A stretch of DNA of 64,000 nucleotides from Eutypa lata. Lineage: Eukaryota > Ascomycota > Sordariomycetes > Xylariales > Diatrypaceae. This document shows positions 9,995 through 20,420 of this stretch, in pieces. How positions within the stretch are numbered: position 1 is the stretch's first letter; every line of letters starts with the position of its first letter. Below the pieces are notes generated by a model. The model ran no database searches. It saw only the letters and a program-made list of their open reading frames with translations, and was not told the DNA's origin. The translations under genes and the position numbers were made by a program. The DNA lies in contig JAKULF010000011.1 of the NCBI GenBank assembly GCA_022661535.1, positions 1,426,001 to 1,490,000 of the forward strand. Direction: 5' to 3'.

Positions 9995-12861
9995 ACGACC
10001 TGTTATGAACGTTCCAAATATTCCCGTAGATTGAATAGAAGGGGGGCAAAGTGTTACAGCAGACGGACTCCTATTTATAACGAGGTTCTTCCTAAAGTAA
10101 TAGAGCAGGTGGGATATATTTCTGCAACTTATCCTGTATTATATACATAGAGCTTCCTAGTCAGCATTCATTAGATCTAGAACAACTTAGACAATCCTCA
10201 CTTTCTACTATTATCCCGTGCCTACCTCACCCAGAACAGATTGTATGTGATAGAAGGTTTCTGTATAGATATGAACACGGCTGGATCTACGGCTTCAGGC
10301 AAAGTTGAGTTGGAGACGGTCTACTTGCCTTTTGCCAAGATCAAGTATCCTAAGGAACTTACTTGGTTGACTCGGGTGTATAAATAAATATCTCTAGATA
10401 CATCCAAAATATCCAAGGATGTGTTGTTAGGATCAAGGGTATATTATTTGGTCTAACAGCTGGGTGGAGAAATCATCAGACTTAGGTATGTACCCCTTTA
10501 ATTCAGAGCAAGCAAATATTATGGGCATCTTTATTTGGGGAATATTGGAGTAGTATGTGTACAATAAGAAACATGATTAAATTCACACGCCTTGGAGCTT
10601 CTAGAATACTATTTGAATACGTCGATGATAATGAAGGCTGCATGTAGTGTGGTGATGTCACACGTTAGGATAAGTTACGCTTTGTAACTATTAGATCCTA
10701 GTCTTGTAGAGAGGTATGAGTGTTTTCATTACCGTGTAAATAGTCATTACGTCATGTACACTGAATACTTAGGATTAAAATATCAAGTTGCTAGCTACCT
10801 AGTTAGGTAGGAAGACAAAGGAAGAATACAGTTCCAAAGCTACATAGTACCTAGGTCAGAGGTAGGCCATCTGATCACCTGGTATGTACACACATTCGAT
10901 TTAGCCAGTGTGAGTCGTAACGCCTAGCAGGTTACTGTTACTCTTTTAGGGGTCTGTATGTAGTCACATGGTGGTGGTACTTGTTGTTAGGCTGCCGGCC
11001 TGACATCAAATCAAGGCTGTCTGTGATTTCCTGATCTGAAAACCTTTAGCCTCCGAGGCTTTAATTGGCTGCAAGACTTGAATAACAACCATACAACCTG
11101 CTTCCAGTAGCCAATTAAAATTAACGAATGCGGTAAAATCAGACCAGTGACCAAAAAAACAAGATCAGTAGAAACCAAATCAATCACAGAAAATCCAAAA
11201 ATCAAATCAGTAAACTTTAATTGTGGATCGACGTCGGTATTTAAGGCCAGTCCTGTCGTCGACCTCTCTCCCAACTTTTTTCCTTCTCTTTTTTTTTCTT
11301 CATGCTGGTGCCGGCTCGTGCTGGTGCTGTTGACTGGACCTCAGGCAGCTCAACAATTGCCTGGGGTCGCCGTTGTTCGCCTGCGGTGGGTGTCGCTGCA
11401 CCACGGTCTAATGTTTGGAGGTCTTCGTGACCATTCCCCCGTCCCCCTTACTAACAATGGACCGCTGCTGGCCATAAATGTCGGGCCTCGGACAGCTCAC
11501 GAAGTGTCTGAGGCCACTGCTGCTGCGGTGGGTTGGCTGCTGCTCCACGACATAATTTTTGATATCTTTCATCTTAAATGATGCCTTTTCTTTTCATTGG
11601 ACACTTCACCTTGCGTGAAGTTCTGAAGAAGACTAGAAAGTGCATTTTCTATTGTAAACAAAGCCTGTAAACAAACTACAACGAATTATTCACCTGCTGG
11701 AGACCCTGACGTGAAATAGCATACAAGAGCTTTGTTACAAGGGATATCTTACGTGCTGAACGTAAACATTTTGTGATATTCTTAACTGAAGCACAAAGTG
11801 CTAGGCTATATGTACGATAACTATTGTCACAAGAAGCTATCTTAATATGTCTATATTGATTTTATCAGACGTTAACGAGGGAAATTTTGTTTTAAAGACA
11901 GTTAACAGACCTGGCCCACTGACTGCATTTATGTTACCATTGCCACAAGGTCATTGAAGTCGACAATTTCTTTATTGTTTATCATGGGAAGATTTTGTTA
12001 TCGTATCTAAGGGCTTCAGGAACCATGTTAAAGCCGCCATAGTATACGGCAGCAAATTCTAAACCACACTGTCTATAATCGTAATTTACGGCCTTTTTAA
12101 TTACGATAATTATCACCTCTCGTAGCATTATAGATGAAGGCAATCAGTTCTTACCCAAAGAATACCCTGCTTCAAGATATCACGGTAATAATTGACAACT
12201 GCATCTATACGTGGCACAAGTTTGCAACATAACATAACATTGCGCAAAAACGAGGAACATGATAACTAGGCCTTTCTATTCCATGATTAACTGTCTTATG
12301 CTGCTAAGCGTCTTGAAATAGGTCTACAACACCCTGACATTCTATTTATAACCTTTCATACCCTTTCTTACCACCCTTCAATACAGTTCCCTCTTTAATA
12401 CAATTCCTGTTGTGTAACGATACTTCTGGTCCAATGACAATCGGTGAGTAGAGGCCAAGCCCGGCACTTCGGGACCGAAGCCGCGCCAAGACGGTCCTGC
12501 CAAGGCCGGCTCCTTCCGGGCTGATGGTTTGGGAGGTGAGAAGGATGACTTCATGCGCCATGGCTGAAACGATGTCGCATTGCAGCCTTACTGGCCCCTG
12601 ATATGCATACTTTTGGTAACTGTGTATTTGAAAGATGCTGACCCTGGATCCTGGCGTTAATATGTAGGTTGTCAGACACCCCCTCCATAAGTATATCGCA
12701 AGCCTCCTCTTCGAAACTCCGAACCATTTCACTCTCAACTGCCTATCCTTCCATTTCTAAACTCTGCACATCTGTTTAAAGTCTCGTTCGTTAGTTCGCC
12801 GCTAACAAAAAGGAGCCCTAGTTACATCTACAGACTCAACACACCCAGCCAACCAAACACG
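9995..12861. other. long intergenic interval
   Basis: About 2.9 kb with no gene I can support. Contents: an A+T-rich flank; a G+C-richer island at about 11280-11560 containing an imperfect 11-bp hairpin (11484-11494 pairing with 11505-11515); a second hairpin (12075-12086 with 12099-12110, 11 of 12 paired) in A+T-rich DNA; and, at the right end, the presumed promoter of the NmrA-like gene. Open frames at 11147-11581 and 12346-12738 show no family resemblance. Confidence 0.4.
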
Positions 12862-13911
12862 ATGTCACCACCCCGCGAGATCCTCATAATAGGCGCAACC
12901 GGGCGCCAAGGCAACGCCGTGCTGCGCGAGCTATCCAACCAGCTCTCCTCTTCGTCTCCACCCAAGCCCAATCCCAAGCCCAAGATCCTCGCCCTAACAC
13001 GCAACGCCACCTCGGCCAAAGCGCGCGCGCTCGTGTCGTCCCCAGAATACGCCGCGCTGGACCTCGAGCTAGTGCAAGGCGACACGCGGGACGCCGCCGC
13101 CGTCTTCGCGTCGCACCCAGGCGTCGACGCCGTCTTCGCGTGCACGGTGCCGCCCGACGAGCTCGCCCAAGCAGTCCCCCTGATCGACACAGCATCGAAC
13201 CCCGCCACGAGCAACGTCAAGCGCTTCGTGTTCTCGAGCGTGGACCGCGGCGGCGACGAGCGCAGCTGGGAGAACCGGACGGACGTCCCGCACTTCGCGG
13301 ATAAGTACGACATCGAGCACTACCTGCGGTCCGTGTGCGAGGGTGGTGGTGGTGGTGGTAGTGGTGGTGGTGGTGGTAGTGGTGGTGGTTCTTCGGATTC
13401 GACGAAATCCAAAACAACAATGAAAATGCGCTACACGATCCTGCGCCCCGTCGCCTTCTTTGATAACTTGAACCCGACGACCAGCTTCGGACCCGTGTTC
13501 GCGGGGCTGTGGAACACGATGCCGTCGGACCGGGCCCTGCAGCTCGTCAGCCTGCGCGACGTGGCGCTGTTCGCGTCGCGCGCTCTGCTGTGCACCGACG
13601 ATGCCTTTGACGGCGAGTTCGCCGGAAGGGCGGTCGGGCTCGCGGGGGACGAGCTGACGCTGCTGGAGGCGAGGTCGGCGTTCCGGAAGGTCGCGGGCAC
13701 GGAGTTGCCGCAGGCGTGGTGGGTGGTGGGGATGGGGGTGCGCTGGGCGATTGGCATTGTGGGGAAGATGTTCGCTTGGTTCGAGAGGGAGGGCTATGGT
13801 GTTGATATTGGGAAGGTCAGGCAGAGGGAGCCGCGGATGCAGAGTTTCGAGGCGTGGTTGAGGGAGAGTAGTCGGTTTCCTTGTAGTGAGGAGGTGAGCG
13901 AGGAGGCTTAG
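12862..13911 (+). CDS. NmrA-like NAD(P)-binding protein
   Basis: A single exon of 349 residues. The N-terminus ILIIGATGRQGNAVLREL carries the GxxGxxG dinucleotide-binding loop (G11, G14, G17). It is followed by the QGDTRD and VKRFVFSSVDRGG segments usual in NmrA-like and HSCARG-type atypical short-chain proteins, and a C-terminal MRYTILRPVAFFDN segment. These proteins bind NAD(P) and mostly act as redox sensors or as partners of transcription factors rather than as enzymes; the partner here is unknown. Unusual: a (GGT)-rich stretch encodes a poly-Gly/Ser linker (about residues 159-175, 13337-13390) where homologues usually have a short loop. The gene is strongly G+C-rich, unlike its flanks, and has no intron. 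Confidence 0.85.
   Translation: MSPPREILIIGATGRQGNAVLRELSNQLSSSSPPKPNPKPKILALTRNATSAKARALVSSPEYAALDLELVQGDTRDAAAVFASHPGVDAVFACTVPPDELAQAVPLIDTASNPATSNVKRFVFSSVDRGGDERSWENRTDVPHFADKYDIEHYLRSVCEGGGGGGSGGGGGSGGGSSDSTKSKTTMKMRYTILRPVAFFDNLNPTTSFGPVFAGLWNTMPSDRALQLVSLRDVALFASRALLCTDDAFDGEFAGRAVGLAGDELTLLEARSAFRKVAGTELPQAWWVVGMGVRWAIGIVGKMFAWFEREGYGVDIGKVRQREPRMQSFEAWLRESSRFPCSEEVSEEA
13337..13390 (+). repeat. GGT-rich microsatellite in coding sequence
   Basis: An imperfect GGT/AGT tandem array inside the NmrA-like gene encodes glycine with interspersed serine. The plus strand is purely G, T and A here, with many GG doublets, so slippage or G-quadruplex formation is possible. Confidence 0.8.
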
Positions 13912-14273
13912 ATATTATAAAGAAGATGCTACGTTCGGTAAGATAAAAATATGCCACGAAGGGATGTACAGGTTTAGGCAAGCAAATTATCATGGGAAGA
14001 TTCTAATATCAAGTATATCCACAAAATTTATATGGTGAATTGCACGCCCTCGGACTAGGTCTTTCACATTCATCGGAAATAGATTTCAAATCAGCAATCT
14101 TACAGTACCTATTTCCCGGATATCAATCCTCGTTTGCCAACACCACGTAGGTAAGTAGCGCAGTTCGCTATTATAATGAACCAGCGAAACAACCGATTTT
14201 CCTATCCAAAACACCTCCCAAAACCCTACTTAGCATCCTGGGAAAAAAAAGTAAATCCCATCCCGAGACATCC
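13912..14273. terminator. convergent 3' region
   Basis: About 360 bp between the convergent NmrA-like and MFS genes. A+T-rich, no coding potential; it presumably contains the 3' ends of both transcripts. Confidence 0.35.
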
Positions 14274-16326
14274 TCACGAGCTACGCCGTCCGTAAGGTTC
14301 GAACGGAAACAGGGCCGAAACGAGGGCCATGACGCCGAAGAGCGCGGCGCAAACGTAGATCGGGACGCTGGTGGCCGTACCGGCCGTGGTGGAAACGACG
14401 CTCGACATGATGCCCATGAAGCGGTTGCAGGCGACGGCGACGCCGTTGCCGGTGGCGCGGTGGGCGCTCGGCAGCACCTCGGGCGTGTAGGCGTACAGGG
14501 TGCCGTAGTAGATGTTGACGCAGAAGGCGATGGCGCAGCTGAAGCCGACGTTCTGCGCCGGCGTCGAGACCGTCGTGTACGCGAAGAAGAAGGCCAGGGT
14601 GAGGAGCGCCCCCACCGCCATCGTGTACCGCCGGCCCAGGAGCGCCGTGTTGCACAGCCACGCCGCCAGCACCGGCCCGAAGATGCCCGATATCGTCGTG
14701 AGTGTGTAGTTTCGCCATGTCTCGAACTGTCCCACACCTGTGGAGGCGCCCCGGCTCTGGAGGTAGACACTGTTTCCCCCATGTTAGTAGTGAATTAAGG
14801 CAGATAATTGCGTAAGTATGTATGTATGCGCGTAAAAGCGTGTGAGTGAAGAATTTGGTCCACAGGAAATAAGGGTACGGTGCATGTAGAAAAGTGAAAC
14901 CCGTAGATTGAATATGGCGTAACGTAACTACATACCTCAGAAAGGCGTAGAAGAGCGGATACGCAAGTCCTACTAATGTCCAGCTGAACCAGATCATTGC
15001 GGTAGAGATTGCCATCCTGCGCGTGGCAAATAGGCCGGTAAGGTGAACCCAGGTCTCGGAGAAAAACGATCGCTTGCGGCCACCACCGTCGCCCAATGCC
15101 CGGGTGCGGCCGCAAGCCGCAAGCTTCTCCACCGTGAGGGAGCATGGACGGTCGTATTTCTGCGCGAGGGTCTGAAGGTCCAGAACTAGCCTGGTCTCCT
15201 CTCCGGCACCAAGCAGGTACTTGGGCGTCTCGCGCAGCCGGACCACCGTCACTCGCAGGATCGACATGACCAGCACCAGTGCGCCAGCCGTGAACATGAC
15301 GTACCGCCAACCCCAGTTACTGTTCCTCGGGCAGTTGTCCACAGATTCGCAGTTCCACTTTGGGTTGACTAGTTTTTTCTTCTTGTTAGTGTCCAACGTC
15401 ACTCAAAATGGCCTAGAGAAACACGAATATGCACACAAAGGAACATATCGAAATAGAGCCAAAACTCACCAAGGAACCCCCAGCAAATGAAACCCGCCAC
15501 AGCTTGACCAATGCCCCACCAGCATGCCAGGAAAGTCAGCGCCCACTGCTTGTCTCCCGGGAGGTACTCCAGGAAAACCGTGGTGTCTAGAATGAGGTTG
15601 CCGCCGCCGCCGAAGCCGATCATGGCGGCGAAGAAGCCGAGGCTGGGCCAGTTGGGCATGGCGCCCGCGATGATGGTGGCGATGGAGCACACGAACAGAC
15701 TTAGGTTGAAGGCCCAGCGACGGCCCACCATGTCGGCGCCGAAGCCCCAGAACAAGGCGCCCGTCAGCATCCCGACGTAGACGGATACGTTCAGGCCTGT
15801 CGCGTAACCGACCTCGCCAAACTCGCGGAAGGCGGGCGCCGCGATGTTAGATTGCAGGAGGAGGGCTAGGGAGTCCACTGCGTAGCTGGTGGGATGGGGT
15901 TGGATCGGTTAGTTTGCGGTTCTATGCTGGAGCGACAGAGTGACCTGGCGAGTGATTGGTGGGAGAGGGGGAGGCATGCTTACCCGAATCCATTGAGTAT
16001 GAACAACTTCCAGTGATAGTTCGTCCAGCCAATTTCGTTGATAGCCTATATATATTGAGAGAGCCGTTGTAAGCATGGACAATAAACCCCCTAACCCCTT
16101 TTACGCCCTCCACCTTAGGGGTGGTACGTACGTTGTTCACAAGATGCATTTTCATGTTCAACACGGGATCTAGATCCTGCAACGCCAGGATATCTTCGCC
16201 ATCACCGGAAGTAACCTGCGTGTCGCCATTTCCACTGGGCGTTTTCGCGGTGCGCCCTAGAAACTCGCGCATTGTTTCTTGCTGGGCATCCCTGAGGGCA
16301 ATCTTTTCGGGGTCCGAAGATGCCAT
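14274..16326 (-). CDS. MFS transporter, sugar/SV2-like type
   Basis: Five exons on the minus strand: 16326-16132, 16045-15984, 15885-15470, 15368-14936, 14769-14274, encoding 533 residues in phase. The N-terminus is a cytoplasmic polar region. Exon 2 encodes the family landmark EIGWTNYHWKLFILNGFGYAVDS. The loop between helices 2 and 3 reads GADMVGRRWAFN (G-x-x-x-D-x-x-G-R-R), the major-facilitator signature. YLQSRGAS is restored by the acceptor at 14770, and YTPEVLPSAHRATGNG marks the second half. About twelve membrane segments are expected. It resembles fungal H+ symporters of the sugar or carboxylate type; the substrate cannot be told. Introns are 86, 98, 101 and 166 nt. It sits next to the terpenoid region but nothing ties it to that pathway. 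Confidence 0.9.
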
Positions 16327-17574
16327 ATTTCGATTAATATCAATATGAGTGATGAAAAGGGCGAGATTGTGTGTTTTCTATGGATTTCTATCTATGTATA
16401 TTATCATAGGACTTGAGCGCCAGCTTATCAGTGTATGACTTTCAGCCGAGTGAAATAGGGTGGATGGTGAAGCCAAATAGGCGTGAAAGTTGCAACAGCA
16501 ACGATAATTGCACGCAGTCGCACAAGAAATATAGGCTGAGGGAATGATGAGGGGGGGTTGTGACGGGAGACGAGGGGTTGATGTCATGATAGATAAGGAG
16601 ATGCAAGATAAAAAGGAAAAGAAAAGTGAATATACTCGAGCTTTTCGCCCAATGAAAGGAAGGGCACGCAGATAGGAGGCGTCTTTTCTATCTCCGATTA
16701 ATGAAGAAAGAAAGCGCGTGTGTGGTGGTTTGTGTAAGAAAAACATTGAAGTATAAGATATTGAATGCCTTATATTTGGAGGTACTCATGCACCTAAAAT
16801 TCAGGAAGGTTCCAGGTTTCCTAACCTTACATTATGAAGCCTTTTAACGATACTTTAAAGTTCAGATGAACATATGTACCTTAAGTAAAGAGTAAGTCCC
16901 CGTCGACTTCCCGAATCGGAAAGTGGATCGGTGGGTTTTGGCATCTTGCTTTGGAAAGGAACTTGATGCTGAATGTACTGTCAGACCGTTCTAATTGGTC
17001 GAAGCTTATCATTCTTGGGGGTTGTCCAAGCTAATAATGCACATTATCTTCTTCATGCAGGGGATTAAGATAAAATTTAAAACTTAGAATATTGCATTCT
17101 GTTCTGAGGATCGAGAAGGTCAAAGCCATGATTTGAGTTTGGTTAGTTCCAAGTGTATTCAGGGCCTCCCTGTGAGCGTATGATTCGAGGAGGATATATT
17201 AAAGGTAAGTTCCTATTACGCCTGCCTAGCCCAGTCTACTGGAAGACCAACAAGAGAGCAAATGAACTTAAGGGTTTGAGACTAGTGTTTTGCTGATATT
17301 AAAAATTGAAGCTGAAGTCATTAAGATTGGCTTAATATGTAGCGCAAACAACATCAAGACTGCTATTCCGCGCTCACCAATATACAGGCAAATCCAGTAA
17401 ATTTCCATTTTCCCTATGCTAAGCGCAAACCTCAAGTGTATATGATACTGAAGTTGTGCAACTCTAGTCAATATTGCCTAAATAATTACTACACGGACAG
17501 TATCATCTCACGATGGAAGTTGCCCACCACCGGCGACGGAAAAGTTCACACGCTGTGACCCGCCCCACATCAAA
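16327..17574. other. intergenic region
   Basis: About 1.25 kb between the MFS start and the P450 stop. It contains the MFS promoter (pyrimidine/purine-rich tracts at about 16570-16720) and otherwise nothing I recognise. Confidence 0.4.
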
Positions 17575-19407
17575 CTAAAACGTTCCCCTTCTTCTCATCA
17601 TGACCGTCGCAGTGGGATCCGCGAACACATTCTCATTTATATGCATGTTCCTTGGCTGGCCCTTTCCTTCAGGAAATTTGAAGTCAAATTCGTGCAGAAA
17701 GCATGCCATAATCAGCTTAATCTCAGCCACAGCAAACTGCCTCCCTGCACAGGCCTGGTTTCCATACCCGAAGGCTAGGTTGCTGGGATGGGTCTGCCCA
17801 GCTAAGTGTTTGTTTCTCTGGTCAGGAGACGAGTAGCGTTTGCGATAATTGCGCATAGGGTCAAATTCTTGAGGGTTGGGCACCACGGCAGGATCCATTT
17901 GATGCTCAAAGTTGGCGAATGCCAACCTAGTTCCCGCAGGTACGTGTGTGCCATCTCTTAGAGTGAAAGGCTCCATGGCCATTCTCTGTGGATTGACTAC
18001 ATAGCTTCAAATTAGTACACATAATTATCATATCTAGAAAATATCAGGTTTCTACTTACGGAGAAGTACGGGGTGATGTCTTTGGCTTTCCACAAAAAAG
18101 CTATCAAGCTTCTCTAGGCGAACACACCACTGCTTGGTGCTGATTTCGGGATTGTCTAAAGGCCTTCCCAACTCTCTAGCAATACTTTCAACCTCCTCTG
18201 TTAGTATTGGGAACCACTCAGGATGAGCACAAAGGTCGTAGATCATATTGGCGGTGTTCGATGCTGTTGTATGAATGCTAGCAAGGGTCAAAACGCATTG
18301 ACGTGCTGCCATCTCTGTGAGCTCTTTTTCACGCGGTGTGGCGTTGTCCAGCATCCAATTAAGCAGCGTGTCTTCCATCTCGGCTTCTGTGTGACCCATT
18401 TGGTCACTCGCTTGCGGAGCTTCGGAATGCTTTTTCATTAGCCCGCTGACCAGCTTCCTTCCAATCGCAAGTTGGCGTTTGTTCCGGTAGCGAGCGGGTA
18501 TAAGGTGTGCAACGATAGGATAAGCCCACGGCGGGAACATCTTGAGGGTAAAGGCAGTCGTGAATAGATCAACTGAGAAATCGACTGAAATCTTCAACCA
18601 CTCATTGTCTCGGCATACTGGATGCCCCATGAATACCTTAGCAGTCATGCGAGCTACAAGCATACGAACTATATTTTCGATACTGACTTCAATCCAATCT
18701 GAGTCACTTTTAGCGAATCTCACGTTCTTTTTCCCCCTTGCTTGCTAACTTACCACTGGATTGAGGTACATCAATCGCCCATCCGTATGCAAGTTCGCCT
18801 CGCGCAATGTCGACGAATTTATACAGTTCAGGAATAAGCTTGCTTTTGAGAACACGGACGTGCAAATCAGAATGAATCAAAAATTCCATCCCGGTCCATT
18901 CAGGTACTAGGTTCTTCGTTCATCTTAGTCCCCGGAAAGATGGAAGTTATGTCGGAAGAAGAATTGACTTACACCAACTTGTGCCCCTTTGCTACTAAGT
19001 TTTGTTGTTGAGATTAGTCGAATCTCTTCTAGATACCTCATAGGCAGCACAGTGAAATCAACATCATAACGACGGACGACGAATGGTTTGCCTCTCATCT
19101 ACTATAACGTTAGACTTTTTTTCTTTTGAAAGATAATGGGAAGAACGCAGGTGTGTACATTTTGGTACCCTTTCTTGATGATATTTTGGGCACCAGCGAT
19201 AAATCTCGCTTGTAGTACGAATGTGGGCTCCAATATGGAGTAGAAACCCTGGACGGGCGCAGTGTACCGGTGTTTTGGGGCCTTGAGAAGGCCGAAGAGA
19301 AGCCAGTATGAAAACAGCAACAGGAACAAGCCTTGAGAATAACTCATGTTGGAGATTGCCTCGCCATACCGAGACTTTAACTCAGAAGACATAATATCTA
19401 GGCTCAT
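17575..19407 (-). CDS. cytochrome P450, ent-kaurene-oxidase-like
   Basis: Five exons on the minus strand: 19407-19159, 19098-18973, 18913-18754, 18698-18060, 17996-17575, encoding 531 residues. A membrane anchor lies at about residues 26-41. The I-helix region reads LASIHTTASNTANM in place of the usual AGxDT. The ExxR motif is E382-R385 (ESQR), and the haem loop FGYGNQACAGR spans 467-477 with Cys474 as the iron ligand. The segment after the anchor (APVQGFYSILEPTF) and the I-helix follow the pattern of fungal P450s that oxidise diterpenes or other terpenoids, such as the ent-kaurene oxidase of gibberellin clusters. It is an ER-bound monooxygenase. With a bifunctional diterpene cyclase 16 kb away across a transposon, a tailoring role is likely but inferred. 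Introns are 55-63 nt. Confidence 0.88.
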
Positions 19408-19872
19408 GGCTTCGACTGTAAAATACGGTTTCGAACGTGTTGCTTCCTGTAGATAATCGTTCTGTGAGGTCCTTTGTGATTCTCTTCTGGGTTTCTCAAC
19501 AATTATACTTAGGTTGAGATCATGTCATAAGAAACACGACAGCTAATACTTTGAAGGGTCCAGATGCTCTATATTACAGCTGATCCGGCTTGAGTAGATG
19601 TGTGGGGTTCCTATAGTTAGTGTCTTGGAAGTACACAACGTGTAAACTGATTGTTCACGAATTAGGAATATAGCACCGGCAGGCAGGCTTTCCCTTGCAG
19701 CTTGGAGGTGGTATTCTAAGGACATGTTGTAGCTGTTACACTACGGTTGACAACTACAAAAGGCTCATCCAACGCCATAACACCTAGCAACTATACGCTA
19801 ATTGCAACTTGGTGCGGAGTAAGTGAGCTGTGCCAGGGTATGAAATACACAAGTATCTTGTGTTCTCCAATA

Positions 19873-19941
19873 AAGCTCCTCCACGCATCACCAACCGCCT
19901 ATTATCAAACCAGAAGCTCCTTTACGCATCACCAACCGCCT
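19873..19941 (+). repeat. 28-bp direct repeat, two copies
   Basis: AAGCTCCTCCACGCATCACC-type unit at 19873-19900 and again at 19914-19941, with CC to TT differences at two adjacent positions. The spacing start to start is 41 bp. Confidence 0.8.
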
Positions 19942-19960
19942 CACCAAACTAGGGTAGCAA

Positions 19961-19988
19961 GCAACGCAATGCAACGCAACGCAACGCA
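19961..19988 (+). repeat. GCAAC tandem repeat
   Basis: Five to six imperfect tandem copies of GCAAC (one GCAAT). It lies about 300 bp left of the transposon insertion. Confidence 0.8.
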
Positions 19989-20282
19989 TTATACCGACTT
20001 CGTTGTGTGCGTTACATTCCGGTTGCAGTAGTGCCGTTCCTTGCTAGCCTGCTTTAAACTTCCAACTTTGCATGCCATAGTGGGGGATGATAGGACCAAA
20101 GTGTTATTGCCTACCCTGGTACGTTATCACTTCTTGCTATTTAAATATCACGTACCAGAAGGTCGGTATTGTAAAACAACTAATCAGATTATAATTCAAT
20201 CGGTATTCCGTGGCTTATGCTATTGCCAGGGTCCATTCAGGAAGATCCTTGAGGTTCTAGCTTAAATAGGGCAGTCTTGGCA

Positions 20283-20290
20283 ATGTTGGT
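20283..20290 (+). repeat. target site duplication, left copy
   Basis: ATGTTGGT directly precedes the left terminal inverted repeat and matches 28662-28669 exactly. The identity extends to 10 bp (AATGTTGGTT) if the outermost T/A of the element is not counted as part of it. Confidence 0.85.
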
Positions 20291-20300
20291 TAAGGGTAGG
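20291..20300 (+). repeat. terminal inverted repeat, left
   Basis: TAAGGGTAGG; it pairs with 28652-28661 at 9 of 10 positions. Confidence 0.85.
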
Positions 20301-20401
20301 AAAAGCCCGCCCACGGCAAAATACCCACGGATTCATGGGTACTTATGGGCTTTTTTTTTTATTTATAAATTATTTATAAGCTTTTTTAAAAATGCCAAGA
20401 A

Positions 20402-20420
20402 ACTTATAAATAACCCGTAA
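20402..20420 (+). repeat. subterminal inverted repeat, left
   Basis: ACTTATAAATAACCCGTAA, 19 bp, found as an exact reverse complement at 28458-28476. Related shorter copies surround both. In hAT elements such subterminal motifs are transposase-binding sites (family knowledge). Confidence 0.8.

Larger units (their letters stand above)
19408..20282. other. P450 upstream region with short repeats
   Basis: About 0.9 kb between the P450 start and the transposon. It holds two copies of a 28-bp direct repeat (19873-19900 and 19914-19941, differing at two positions) followed by a GCAAC tandem array (19961-19988). No gene is seen. Confidence 0.5.

Noticed and set aside
11147..11581. Open frame of 144 codons as a gene
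   Set aside because: No recognisable family, low-complexity composition and no splice or leader support.
12346..12738. Open frame of 130 codons on the minus strand
   Set aside because: It lies in the presumed promoter of the NmrA-like gene and its translation resembles no protein.
14460..14798. Plus-strand open frames across the MFS gene, and similar antisense frames at 38874-39470, 56483-57064 and 59039-59380
   Set aside because: They are antisense shadows of G+C-rich exons with Arg-rich, low-complexity translations.
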